Of a stretch of DNA of 64,000 nucleotides, positions 43,116 through 51,645 are shown piece by piece. The notes below the pieces were generated by a model that was not told where the DNA came from, ran no database searches, and saw only the letters and a program-made list of their open reading frames with translations. A program made the position numbers and the translations under genes. The DNA comes from Streptomyces lacrimifluminis (GTDB lineage: Bacteria; Actinomycetota; Actinomycetes; Streptomycetales; Streptomycetaceae): assembly GCF_014646095.1 (NCBI RefSeq), contig NZ_BMMU01000013.1:124001-188000 (forward strand), read 5' to 3'. Position 1 is the first letter of the stretch; every line of letters starts with the position of its first letter.

Positions 43116-43874
43116 ATGACGCGAATCCCGGACCGCCCCGGCTCCCGCAGCACCGCACAGCCGGTTGCCCCGTTGCCCCGGCGGGCGTTCCTGACCGCCC
43201 TCGGCGCCGGTGCCGCGCTGAGCACGGTGTCCCGGCCGGCCTCGGCCGCACCCGCCGCCTCCACCGCCGCCTCGTACACGCTGCTGTCCCGTGCGGACTG
43301 GGGCGCCGACGAGACACTGCGCTTCGCCGCCGGGACCGAGCGCTGGCCGTCCGAGTACTACCCGGTCCAGACGCTCACCGTCCACCACACCGCCGACGGC
43401 AGCACCGACCCGGACCCGGCCGCCGTGGTGCGTGCCATCTACCGCACCAACGCCGCCGCATACGGCGACATGGGCTACAACTACCTGATCGACGCGGGCG
43501 GTCTGGTGTACGAGGGCCGCTGGTCCGGCACCGACGGCACGCCCGCGCACGACGCCTCGGGGCGAATGGTCACGGGGGCGCACGTCCAGGGCTTCAACTC
43601 CGGGAACATCGGCATAGCCCTGCTGGGAACGCTGACCACCACGCCCGCGTCGACCGCCGCGCGCACCGCCCTGGACCGGCTCCTGGCCGATCTCGCCGGG
43701 CGGCACTCACTCGCCCCCCTGGGCAAGGTGGTCTACGTCAATCCCGTCAGCGGGGTCAGCCGGCCCGCGCCGGTCATCGGCGGCCACCGCCACTGGGCCG
43801 CCACCGACTGCCCCGGCACGCTGTACACCGCGATGCCGTCGATCCGCGACGAGGTCGCCGCCCTGCTCGCCTGA
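43116..43874 (+). CDS. Secreted N-acetylmuramoyl-L-alanine amidase / PGRP-type
   Basis: 252 residues with a Tat-like leader (LPRRAFLTALGAGAALSTV). The amidase_2/PGRP fold shows the zinc ligands: first His in LTVHHTADGS, second His and Cys in GGHRHWAATDCPGTLY, and the Tyr in GYNYLIDAGG. It cleaves the bond between muramic acid and the stem peptide, outside the membrane. AGGAAGAG lies before ATG 43116. It completes the wall-binding and wall-cutting trio. Confidence 0.9.
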   Translation: MTRIPDRPGSRSTAQPVAPLPRRAFLTALGAGAALSTVSRPASAAPAASTAASYTLLSRADWGADETLRFAAGTERWPSEYYPVQTLTVHHTADGSTDPDPAAVVRAIYRTNAAAYGDMGYNYLIDAGGLVYEGRWSGTDGTPAHDASGRMVTGAHVQGFNSGNIGIALLGTLTTTPASTAARTALDRLLADLAGRHSLAPLGKVVYVNPVSGVSRPAPVIGGHRHWAATDCPGTLYTAMPSIRDEVAALLA

Positions 43875-43901
43875 CCACCGTCCGACCGCCCGACCGCCGG
43901 T

Positions 43902-44834
43902 TCACCGGCGTGACGCCACCACGGGAACCCGAGCCGCTCCGGAGCCGGACACCGCCCCCTGAGCGGCCCTGCGCACCCCGGTCTGCCCCACCACGGTCGC
44001 TCCGAACGCCAGCCCCATGCCCACCAGTTGGACCGGCGTCAGGGCCTGGCCGAGGGCTGCCCAGCCGATGACCGCGGCGGCCAGCGGGGACAGCGGACCG
44101 AGGAAGGTGACCTGGGTCGCGGTGAGCCGGCCGATGCCGCGGAACCAGAGCCAGTACGCCACCGCCGTGTTCGCCAGCGCGAGGTAGAGGTACCCGGCGG
44201 CGGCCCTGCCGTCCAGCGCGGGCGGAGCACCCTCGACGAGCAGGGCGAGGGGCGCGATGAGCAGGCCTCCGGCGGTCAGCTGCCAGCCGGTGAGGGCGAG
44301 CGGACCCACGCCGTCCGGGCGGCCCCAGCGCTTCGTCAGGACGATGCCCGCCGACATTGACGCGGTGGAGGCGAGGGCTGCCAGCACACCCAGGGCATCC
44401 AGTCCCCCGGCCGCCTTCAGCACGACCAGACTGACGCCGAGCGCCGCCGCGACTCCGGTGAGCAGGGTGCGTACGGTCGGACGCTCGCCCAGGAGCACCG
44501 CCGCGAGCCCGGCGACGAACAGCGGGCCGACCGACCCGACGGCCGCCGCCATACCGCCCGGCAGCCGGTACGCGGACAGGAACAGCAGCGGGAAGAAGGC
44601 GCCGATGTTGAACGCGCCCAGGACCGCGGCCTTCCACCACCAGGCGCCGCGCGGCAGCACCCGGGTCAGCGCGAGCAGGACGAGACCGGCGGGCAGGGCG
44701 CGCAGCAGGCCGGTGAAGAGGGGCCGGTCGGGCGGGAGGAACTCCGTGGTGACCGCGTAGGTGGTTCCCCAGGAGACGGGCGCGAGGGCCGTGAGGGCGA
44801 TGACGGGGACGAGGGCGGAGCGGTTCGCGGGCAT
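43902..44834 (-). CDS. EamA-family (DMT) transporter
   Basis: 310 residues with ten hydrophobic segments in two EamA repeats; the hallmarks SWGTTYAVTTEFLP in helix 1 and PLSPLAAAVIGWAALGQAL in helix 9 are present. Family members export amino acids, metabolites or drugs. It is divergent from a MarR gene with a compact palindromic operator between them, so it is very probably the regulated target. ATG 44834 has GAAGGG 7 bases upstream. Confidence 0.9.
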   Translation of the reverse strand: MPANRSALVPVIALTALAPVSWGTTYAVTTEFLPPDRPLFTGLLRALPAGLVLLALTRVLPRGAWWWKAAVLGAFNIGAFFPLLFLSAYRLPGGMAAAVGSVGPLFVAGLAAVLLGERPTVRTLLTGVAAALGVSLVVLKAAGGLDALGVLAALASTASMSAGIVLTKRWGRPDGVGPLALTGWQLTAGGLLIAPLALLVEGAPPALDGRAAAGYLYLALANTAVAYWLWFRGIGRLTATQVTFLGPLSPLAAAVIGWAALGQALTPVQLVGMGLAFGATVVGQTGVRRAAQGAVSGSGAARVPVVASRR

Positions 44835-44863
44835 GGACGCACCCTTCGAAGTAGGTCGGCAAT

Positions 44864-44902
44864 AAGTAGCTTAGTCCTAAGCGACTTAGCGTCAAGCTAC
44901 TT
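44864..44902. promoter_or_regulatory. Nested palindromes, MarR operator between marR and eamA
   Basis: Outer arms AAGTAGCTT (44864-44872) and AAGCTACTT (44894-44902) enclose CTTAGTCCTAAG and CTAAG-CGA-CTTAG. These overlapping inverted repeats would let one or two MarR dimers block both divergent promoters. Confidence 0.75.
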
Positions 44903-44948
44903 TCTCGCGAGTGACCCTTCGGCCCGGATTTTCGGCCATACTCGGCCC

Positions 44949-45458
44949 ATGAGTGCACAGCCGCCGCAGCGCAGGGACCCCGTCGACGCGATCATCGACC
45001 AGTGGGCGGTGGTCAGGCCCGACCTCGACACCGCCGCGATGGAGGTCTTCGGCCGTGTCTACCGGCTCGCGCGCGCCATGGGCGACCGGACGGAGAAGGC
45101 GTACGCGCGGTTCGGGATCGCGCGCGGTGAGTTCGACGTGCTCGCGACCCTGCGGCGGGCGGGCGAGCCGTACACGCTCTCGCCGCGTCAGCTGTCGTCG
45201 ACGCTGATGCTCACCACCGGTGGGATGACCGGCCGCCTGGACAAGCTGGAACGAGCCGGGCTGCTGCGCCGCTCCCCCGACCCCCATGACCGGCGCGGTC
45301 TCCACGTCACCCTCACCGAGGAGGGACTGAGCCGCGTCGACGAAGCGGTCGGCGCCGGCCTCGCCGCCCAGACGGAGGCCCTGGCCGCCCTCGGCACCGA
45401 GCGGGCCGGCCAACTGGCCGACCTGCTGCGGGAGCTGCTGGCGGCGACGGACGGCTGA
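44949..45458 (+). CDS. MarR-family transcriptional regulator
   Basis: 169 residues. The winged helix reads FDVLATLRRAGEPYTLSPRQ, TGGMTGRLDKLERAGLLRR and SPDPHDRRGLHVTLTEEG, with the conserved D-x-R-G-x wing. It is probably a repressor released by a small molecule, acting on itself and the divergent exporter through the palindromes upstream. ATG 44949 follows a weak site. A hairpin terminator follows the gene. Confidence 0.93.
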   Translation: MSAQPPQRRDPVDAIIDQWAVVRPDLDTAAMEVFGRVYRLARAMGDRTEKAYARFGIARGEFDVLATLRRAGEPYTLSPRQLSSTLMLTTGGMTGRLDKLERAGLLRRSPDPHDRRGLHVTLTEEGLSRVDEAVGAGLAAQTEALAALGTERAGQLADLLRELLAATDG

Positions 45459-45465
45459 GCACACG

Positions 45466-45518
45466 CCGAGGGCGCCGTTTCCGCCCCATGGCTGGTGGGA
45501 CGAGAACGGCGCCCTCGG
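45466..45518. terminator. Terminator between convergent genes
   Basis: CCGAGGGCGCCGTT and AACGGCGCCCTCGG form a perfect 14-bp stem around a 25-base loop. Confidence 0.8.
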
Positions 45519-45556
45519 AACGAGAGATCAGGCCGTGGCCCGGGCGGACCCGGAGA

Positions 45557-45820
45557 TCAGGCCTTCGCCTTGACGGGCTTGGCGGCCTTCGGAGCGCGGT
45601 CCGTGGACTTGTCCAGGACCATCACCAGGCCCGCGATGACCGCGAACAGAGCGATCGGGGCGACCACGTAATAGCCCAGCGTCTCGATGACGCTCAGGCC
45701 AGGGCCGGGGTCGTCACCGTCGTCGCGGGTGAGCGCGAGCGCGGGAGACGTCATGAGCAGCATCATCAGCGTCGTACCGGCGACCAGGGCGCCGGCGCGC
45801 AGGGCGTTCGTCTTGTCCAC
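45557..45820 (-). CDS. Small two-helix membrane protein, possibly leaderless
   Basis: 87 residues: an N-terminal helix or signal (AGALVAGTTLMMLLMTSPALA), a short acidic loop (RDDGDDPGPG), a second helix (YYVVAPIALFAVIAGLVMVL) and a Lys/Ala tail. It is a conserved Streptomyces hypothetical. GTG 45820 is chosen since the protein family starts near DKTNALRAG. No ribosome site precedes it, but TACTTT lies 8 bases upstream as a -10, consistent with a leaderless mRNA. Confidence 0.7.
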   Translation of the reverse strand: MDKTNALRAGALVAGTTLMMLLMTSPALALTRDDGDDPGPGLSVIETLGYYVVAPIALFAVIAGLVMVLDKSTDRAPKAAKPVKAKA

Positions 45821-45928
45821 GGTGCAAAAGTAGCGAACGCCCTGCGGGGCCGCGCGCCCGGGGTGCCGTATGAGGGGTGCGGGCGCCCCGCGAAGGGCCC
45901 GAGGCGCCCGTCGGCGCCGCGGGAACAC

Positions 45929-48049
45929 TCAGGGAGCCCCTTCCCGCAGCACCTCCATCAGCGCCCACAGCCGCGACGAGCCCGCCAGCTCCTCCAGCGT
46001 CACCGGCCGGCCCTCCGCGTCGGCGATGGGCAGCCGCCAGTTCGGGTACTGGTTCCACGTACCCGGCAGGTTCTGCGGGCGGCGGTCGCCGACGCCGTCC
46101 GGGAGCCAGACGCCGATCATGCGGGCCGGGGTGCGGAGCAGGAAGCGGTGGACGGCCTGGATCTCGGCCTCCTCCGCGAGACCTCCGCTGCCCCCCGTCA
46201 GCAGTCCGAGACGGGAGAGCAGGGTCAGCCACTCGTTCGTGTCGGCGGCGGCGAGGGCCCGCTCCTGAGCCAGGGGGGTGGTCAACAGGCCCAGCCGGTC
46301 ACGGAGTTCGACGTGGTCGCCGGCGAGACGGGAGGCCGTCGGCGGCAGATCGTGGGTGGTGACGGTGGCGAGGCAGTCGGCGCGCCAGTGCGCGGGGGGC
46401 AGGGGGCGCCCGCCGCCGTTCCAGTCCCGTTCGAACCACAGCACGGACGTACCGAGCACCCCGCGCTCGTGCAGCGTCTCCCGGACCCCCGGCTCCACGG
46501 TCCCCAGGTCCTCGCCGATCACGACCGCCCCGGCACGCGAGGCCTCCAGCGCGAAAACGGCGAGCATGGCCTCGGCGTCGTACCGGACGTACGCCCCCTC
46601 CGTCGGCGCCAGCCCCTGGGGCACCCACCAGAGCCGGAAGAGGCCCATGACGTGGTCGATGCGCAGGGCGCCCGCGTAGCCGAAGAGGGACCGCAGCAGC
46701 TGGCGGTAAGGGGCGTAGCCGGACTCGGCCAGGCGGTCCGGTCGCCAGGGCGGCAGGCCCCAGTCCTGGCCGCGCGCGTTGAACGCGTCCGGGGGCGCGC
46801 CGACCGACATGCCGGCCGCGAAGTACTCCTGCTGCGCCCACGCGTCGGCGCCTCCGGGATGCACCCCGACGGCGAGGTCGTGCACGATCCCGACCGGCAT
46901 GCCCGCCTCGCGTGCCGTCCGCTGGGCGTCGGCGAGCTGGGTGTCGGTGAGCCAGGCGAGGCGGGAGTGGAAGTCGACGCGGTCCATCAGCTCGCCCCGG
47001 GCGCGGGCGGTTTCGGCCGACCGGGGGTCCTGAAGGCCGGCCGGCCAGCGCGACCAGTCGGAGCCGTAGGTCTCGGCCAGCGCGCACCAGGTGGCGTGGT
47101 CCTCCAGCGGCTCGCCGGCCCGCGCGAGGAAGTCGGAGTACGCCGCCTGCCGCCCGGGCCCGAGCGGTACGGCGCACACCAGTTCCAGTGCCTCGCGCTT
47201 GAGTTCCCACACGGCGTCCCGGTCGATCAGCTCGCCCTTGTCCAGCACCGACTCCCGCAGCCGCGCGGCCCGCTCCAGCAGCCCGCGCACCCGCTCCCGG
47301 TGCTCCGGCTCCTCGATGTACGCGAACTCGGGGATGCCCTCGACCCGCAGATGGACGGGATCGGGGAAGCGACGGGAGGACGGCCGGTAGGGGGACGGGT
47401 CGGTCGGCGCCCCGGGAACGGCCGCGTGCAACGGGTTGACCTGCACGAATCCCGCACCCAGCGCCCGCCCGGCCCAGTCGCTCAGCTCACCGAGGTCACC
47501 CAGGTCGCCCATGCCCCAGGAGCGCCGGGAGAGGAGGGAGTAGAGCTGGACGAGGAGGCCGTACGAGCGTCCGGTGGGGGTGGGCAGCCGGGCCGGGGCG
47601 ACGACTAGGTGGGCGCGGGCGGTGCGGCCGTCGGGCGCGACGGCCTCCAGCGCGTGGATACCGGGCGGGAGTCCGTCGACCGAGTCGCTGCTCCCGCCCT
47701 GTTCGGTGCTGATGTGCAGACGGGTGCCCTCGGGCAGTCCGGCCAGCGCGTTCGCCGAACCGTCGGCGCCGCACACCACCGTGGGCGGCAGCAGCCGCGC
47801 CGCCAGTTCCCGTTCCCGGGCGGCGAGGGCGGCCCGTACGGCCTCCGGGGTGACCGCGTCGACGCCGAGCGCGGCCAGTACGGCGACGAGCGCGGAGTCG
47901 GAGGCGGCGACCGCGTGGTCCGGGGAGGGGCTGAAGGAGGGGGCGACGCCGTGCAGCTCGGCGAGACGGGCGAGCGCGAGCCGTTCCCCGGCCCGGCTCT
48001 CGCCGCCCTCGTGGCCCTCGGCGGGTTCGGCCGGCCCGTGTGCGGACAT
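45929..48049 (-). CDS. malQ: 4-alpha-glucanotransferase (amylomaltase, GH77)
   Basis: 706 residues, the normal length. GH77 landmarks are YGLLVQLYSLLSRRSWGMGD, VQVNPLHA, SPYRPSSRRF, ALRIDHVMGLFRLWW with the nucleophile Asp, VIGEDLGTV with the acid/base Glu, and TTHDLPP. It transfers maltodextrin segments in the cytoplasm during maltose or glycogen metabolism. Its ATG follows directly on the stop codon of a small upstream gene (TAG-ATG), so translation is probably coupled. Confidence 0.95.
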   Translation of the reverse strand: MSAHGPAEPAEGHEGGESRAGERLALARLAELHGVAPSFSPSPDHAVAASDSALVAVLAALGVDAVTPEAVRAALAARERELAARLLPPTVVCGADGSANALAGLPEGTRLHISTEQGGSSDSVDGLPPGIHALEAVAPDGRTARAHLVVAPARLPTPTGRSYGLLVQLYSLLSRRSWGMGDLGDLGELSDWAGRALGAGFVQVNPLHAAVPGAPTDPSPYRPSSRRFPDPVHLRVEGIPEFAYIEEPEHRERVRGLLERAARLRESVLDKGELIDRDAVWELKREALELVCAVPLGPGRQAAYSDFLARAGEPLEDHATWCALAETYGSDWSRWPAGLQDPRSAETARARGELMDRVDFHSRLAWLTDTQLADAQRTAREAGMPVGIVHDLAVGVHPGGADAWAQQEYFAAGMSVGAPPDAFNARGQDWGLPPWRPDRLAESGYAPYRQLLRSLFGYAGALRIDHVMGLFRLWWVPQGLAPTEGAYVRYDAEAMLAVFALEASRAGAVVIGEDLGTVEPGVRETLHERGVLGTSVLWFERDWNGGGRPLPPAHWRADCLATVTTHDLPPTASRLAGDHVELRDRLGLLTTPLAQERALAAADTNEWLTLLSRLGLLTGGSGGLAEEAEIQAVHRFLLRTPARMIGVWLPDGVGDRRPQNLPGTWNQYPNWRLPIADAEGRPVTLEELAGSSRLWALMEVLREGAP

Positions 48050-48265
48050 CTACAGCCCCGCGAGGTCCGACAGCGCCGGGACCGGGCCCTCGTACAGCCC
48101 TGTGGGGTCCGCTTCGGCGTCGGCGTGCTCGCTCGTCATGGCCTCGGCGTCGGCGAGCGGGGGCTCGCTGGTGAGGGGCTCGGCGGCGGGCAGCGGCGGC
48201 TCGCTGGTGAGCGGCGCCTCGGTGGCGGCGCTCTCGGCGCTGAAGATGTGGGCCGGTACGGCCAC
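48050..48265 (-). CDS. Small acidic Pro/Ala-rich protein upstream of malQ
   Basis: 71 residues starting MAVPAHIFSAESA, then a near-repeat (APLTSEPPLPAAEPLTSEPP) and an acidic stretch, ending ALSDLAGL. There is no cysteine or membrane segment. GTG 48265 has AAGGAGG 5 bases upstream, a better site than malQ's own, so its translation probably feeds malQ. No family is recognised. It may be a translational leader or a small interactor. Confidence 0.6.
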   Translation of the reverse strand: MAVPAHIFSAESAATEAPLTSEPPLPAAEPLTSEPPLADAEAMTSEHADAEADPTGLYEGPVPALSDLAGL

Positions 48266-48629
48266 GGAGGCCTCCTTGTCGCGTACGACGGCTGACGGCG
48301 GTTGGCGGGTTTCATCCGCAGCCCTACCCAGTGGGCGCGCCCGCAGACGTGTAGGAACGGACGAACCACGGCGTCTCCGGTCACATTCCGCGATTCTTCC
48401 GTCGCCCCCCGGCCGGCTCCCGCCCCCTTTCCGCCACCCTTCCGTCACCTCTCGTGCCTCTTCGGTCCCTCTCCGCTCTCCCTCCCCCCGCGCGACACGT
48501 CCACGCTGGGGCAAATCCGGCACATCGGCCACTCTCGTTGACACCCTCACCGCACGGATGGTGGGCTCGATGGTCTCCTGACGCATCGTCGGGAGACGCG
48601 GGGCGGGTCGAGAGACGGGAAGTGGTGGC
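48266..48629. other. Divergent intergenic region, malQ unit / GH84-like gene
   Basis: 364 bases. TTGACA at 48538-48543 is a possible -35 of the glycosidase gene, but no good -10 follows. I saw no DasR-type or MalR-type operator by eye. No gene is recognised. Confidence 0.5.
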
Positions 48630-51557
48630 GTGCTGCACGGGCGCGGGAAGGGGGCGGTCGCCCTCGTGATCGCCGTCGTGACCGGGGCGAGCCTGGCATC
48701 GGCTCCCGAGGCGGTCGCCGCCCCGCCCTCCCCCGGCGGCGCGTCCGCCGACAGGTCCGCCGCGGCTCCACCGTCGGTGTGGCCCCGCCCCCATTCCCTG
48801 CGCGCGAGCGGTGGCGGGCCGGTCGCGGTCACGGACGAGGTCGCGCTGGTCGCCGACGCGGAGGCCGACCCGTACGCGGTCGGGGCGCTGCGCGCGCTGG
48901 TGCGGGAGGCGGGCTCCCGCCCGGTCGGCGCGGGCGTCGCCGCTCCGGGCGCACTGACGATCCTGGTCGGCGGTGAGGCCGCCGACCGGGCCCTCACCGC
49001 CCTCGGTGCCGACCCCCGCGCCGACCTCCCGTCCGGCGGCTACCGGCTCGCCGTCGGCAGGGTCGCGGGCCGAGGCACCGTCGCCCTCGCGGGAGCCGGA
49101 GCGGACGGGCTGTTCCACGGGGTCCAGACCCTGCGTCAACTCCTGGGAGTGAAGCGCGAGTTCGCCGGTGTCGTCATAAGCGACTGGCCCGGCACCGCCG
49201 TACGCGGCACGACCGAGGGCTTCTACGGCACCCCCTGGACGGGCGAACAGCGGCTCGCCCAGCTGGACTTCATGGGCCGGACGAAACAGAACCGCTATCT
49301 CTACGCCCCCGGTGACGACCTCTACCGCCAGGCCCGCTGGCGCGAGCCCTACCCCGCCGCGCGTCGGGCGGAGTTCCGGGAGCTGGCGCGGCGGGCGCGG
49401 CAGAACCACGTCACGCTCGGCTGGGCGGTGGCCCCGGGACAGTCGATGTGCCTGTCGTCGGACTCCGACGTGCGCGCGCTGGCCGGCAAGCTGGACGCCA
49501 TGTGGGCGCTCGGTTTCCGGGCGTTCCAGTTGCAGTTCCAGGACGTCAGCTACAGCGAGTGGCACTGCGAGGCGGACGAGGAGCGGTACGGTTCCGGCCC
49601 CGGGGCGGCGGCCCGGGCCCAGGCGCGGGTCACCAACGCCGTGGCCCGCCACCTGAGGGCACATCACCCGTCCGCCGCCGCGCTGTCGTTGATGCCGACC
49701 GAGTACTTCCAGGACGGCACGACGGCCTACCGCCAGGCGCTGGCGAACGCACTGGCCCCGGAGGTCGAGGTCGCCTGGACGGGCGTGGGTGTCGTCCCCC
49801 GGACCATCACGGGACGCCAACTGGCGGACACGAAGGCCGTGTTCGCGCATCCACTGGTCACCATGGACAACTACCCGGTGAACGACTACGCGCAGGGCCG
49901 GATCCTCCTCGGCCCCTACACCGGCCGCGAACCGGCCGTGGCCACCCGGTCGGCCGCCCTGCTCGCCAACGCGATGGTCCAGCCCCAGGCCTCCCGTATC
50001 CCTCTGTTCACGGCCGCCGACTACGCCTGGAACCCGCGTGGTTACCGCCCCGACGCGTCCTGGCGGGCCGCGGTCACCGACCTCGCCGCCGGTGACCCGG
50101 GCCGCGAGGAGGCCCTGCGCGCCCTCGCCGGAAACGACGCGTCCTCGGTCCTGGGCGCACCCGAGTCGGCGTATCTCCGCCCGCTGATCGAGTCGCTCTG
50201 GCAGGCCCGCACGGCGACGGACGGCCCTGCGAACCGGGTGGCGAACGAGGAGGCCGAGCGCCAACTGCGGTCGGCGTTCACGGTGATGCGCGAGACACCG
50301 GCCCGGCTGGCGCACGCGCCCGGTGCCCTGGCCGAGGAAGTCGCCCCCTGGACAGAGCAGTTGGCGGGATACGGCAAGGCCGGTGAGACAGCGGTCGACA
50401 TGCTGCGGGCACAGCGCGCGGGCGACACGGCGACCGCCTGGCAGGCGTACCTCGCCCTCGCCCGCCAACGGCACTCCCTGACCTCCGCCGCGTCCCGGGT
50501 GACCGTCGGCAAGGGCGTGCTGGACCCGTTCCTCCTCCGGGCACAGCGGGCCTTCGCCCAATGGGCCGGCCTCGACCGCGAACCCTCCGCGTCGGACGGC
50601 CGCACCGTCCGTTTCCCGCGCGCCCGCGCCCTGGCCACTGTCACCGTCCTGAGCGTCCCGGGAACCGGGGGCACCGTCGAGGCGCGCGTCCCCGGGGAGG
50701 GCTGGCGCGTCCTCGGGGCGCTGTCCGGCACCGGCGCGACCCAACTCCCCGTCCGGGCCCACGCGGACGCCGTCCGGGTGAGCGGTCCGACACCCTCCGG
50801 GGTACGGCACCTCGTCCCCTGGTTCGGCGACTCCCCGTCGGTGGAGCTGGAGTTGGGGCACGGCAAGGGGACCGGTGCGGAGGTGGACGCGGAGATCGGC
50901 GGTACGGCGGTACGGGTGCCGGTGCGGCTGACCTCGTCGCGTCCCGCCGACGTCCGGGACACGAAGCTCGCGGCGAAGGCTCCCCGGGGCGTCGAAGTCC
51001 AGCTCCCCGGGCGCCCGTTGACCTTGCCGCGCGGAGTCCCGGTCGACGCGGTGGCCGAGGTCGCCGTGGAGCGGGGGACGCGGGCGGGAACGTACCCCGT
51101 CGCGCTGACCGCCGGGGACGCGACGCGCACGCTCACCGTGCGGGCGTTCCCTCGTACGGGCGGCCCGGATCTCGCGCTGGGCGGTGCCGCGAGTTCGTCC
51201 GGGGACGAGACGGCGGACTTCCCGGCGCCGGCCGCCAACGACGGGAAGTCCGGGACGCGTTGGTCGTCGCCGGTCGAGGACGACGCCTGGTGGCAGGTGC
51301 GGCTCGACCGGCCGGCGCGGCTGGGCCGGGTCGAGCTGCGCTGGCAGGACGCGCACGCCGCCGCGTTCCGCGTCCAGGTGTCGCCGGACGGGCGCACCTG
51401 GCGTACGGCGGCCACGGTCCCGGTCGGGCGGGGCGGGCACGAGTCGGTGCGGATGGACGAGCGGGACGTCCGGTTCGTACGCGTGCAGGGGGACAAGAGG
51501 GCGACCCGGTACGGGTATTCGCTGTGGTCGGTGGAGGCGTACGCGGTGGCGGACTGA
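48630..51557 (+). CDS. Secreted GH84-type beta-N-acetylglucosaminidase with F5/8C domain
   Basis: 975 residues. Signal peptide, GH20b-like alpha/beta domain (about 50-175), then a GH84-like barrel: GTTEGFYGTPWTGEQRL, YLYAPGDDLYRQARWREPYP, GWAVAPGQS and RAFQLQFQDVSYSEWHC. The usual Asp-Asp pair at the active site reads Gln304-Asp305 here. A helical section and a C-terminal F5/8 type C carbohydrate-binding domain (about 840-975: ANDGKSGTRWSSP, WWQVRLD) follow. It would act outside the cell on GlcNAc glycosides if active. GTG 48630 has a GGGAAG site. Confidence 0.85.
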   Translation: MLHGRGKGAVALVIAVVTGASLASAPEAVAAPPSPGGASADRSAAAPPSVWPRPHSLRASGGGPVAVTDEVALVADAEADPYAVGALRALVREAGSRPVGAGVAAPGALTILVGGEAADRALTALGADPRADLPSGGYRLAVGRVAGRGTVALAGAGADGLFHGVQTLRQLLGVKREFAGVVISDWPGTAVRGTTEGFYGTPWTGEQRLAQLDFMGRTKQNRYLYAPGDDLYRQARWREPYPAARRAEFRELARRARQNHVTLGWAVAPGQSMCLSSDSDVRALAGKLDAMWALGFRAFQLQFQDVSYSEWHCEADEERYGSGPGAAARAQARVTNAVARHLRAHHPSAAALSLMPTEYFQDGTTAYRQALANALAPEVEVAWTGVGVVPRTITGRQLADTKAVFAHPLVTMDNYPVNDYAQGRILLGPYTGREPAVATRSAALLANAMVQPQASRIPLFTAADYAWNPRGYRPDASWRAAVTDLAAGDPGREEALRALAGNDASSVLGAPESAYLRPLIESLWQARTATDGPANRVANEEAERQLRSAFTVMRETPARLAHAPGALAEEVAPWTEQLAGYGKAGETAVDMLRAQRAGDTATAWQAYLALARQRHSLTSAASRVTVGKGVLDPFLLRAQRAFAQWAGLDREPSASDGRTVRFPRARALATVTVLSVPGTGGTVEARVPGEGWRVLGALSGTGATQLPVRAHADAVRVSGPTPSGVRHLVPWFGDSPSVELELGHGKGTGAEVDAEIGGTAVRVPVRLTSSRPADVRDTKLAAKAPRGVEVQLPGRPLTLPRGVPVDAVAEVAVERGTRAGTYPVALTAGDATRTLTVRAFPRTGGPDLALGGAASSSGDETADFPAPAANDGKSGTRWSSPVEDDAWWQVRLDRPARLGRVELRWQDAHAAAFRVQVSPDGRTWRTAATVPVGRGGHESVRMDERDVRFVRVQGDKRATRYGYSLWSVEAYAVAD

Positions 51558-51611
51558 CCGCTCACCCACCTTTCCGCGCCTCCTCGGCGAATCTCATCGG
51601 GCTCCACTATT

Positions 51612-51633
51612 CACTCAGTACATGTATCGAGTG
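51612..51633. promoter_or_regulatory. 22-bp palindrome, PadR operator
   Basis: CACTCAGTACA and TGTATCGAGTG are complementary at 9 of 11 positions, with TACATGTA at the centre, as in PadR-family operators. CATAAT (51634-51639) immediately downstream is a good -10, so binding would be repressive. Confidence 0.7.
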
Positions 51634-51645
51634 CATAATGAGGTC

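Noticed and set aside
48381..51569. A 1062-residue minus-strand frame opposite the GH84-like gene
   Set aside because: Shadow frame; no known domain, and the + strand shows signal peptide, barrel motifs and F5/8C domain.
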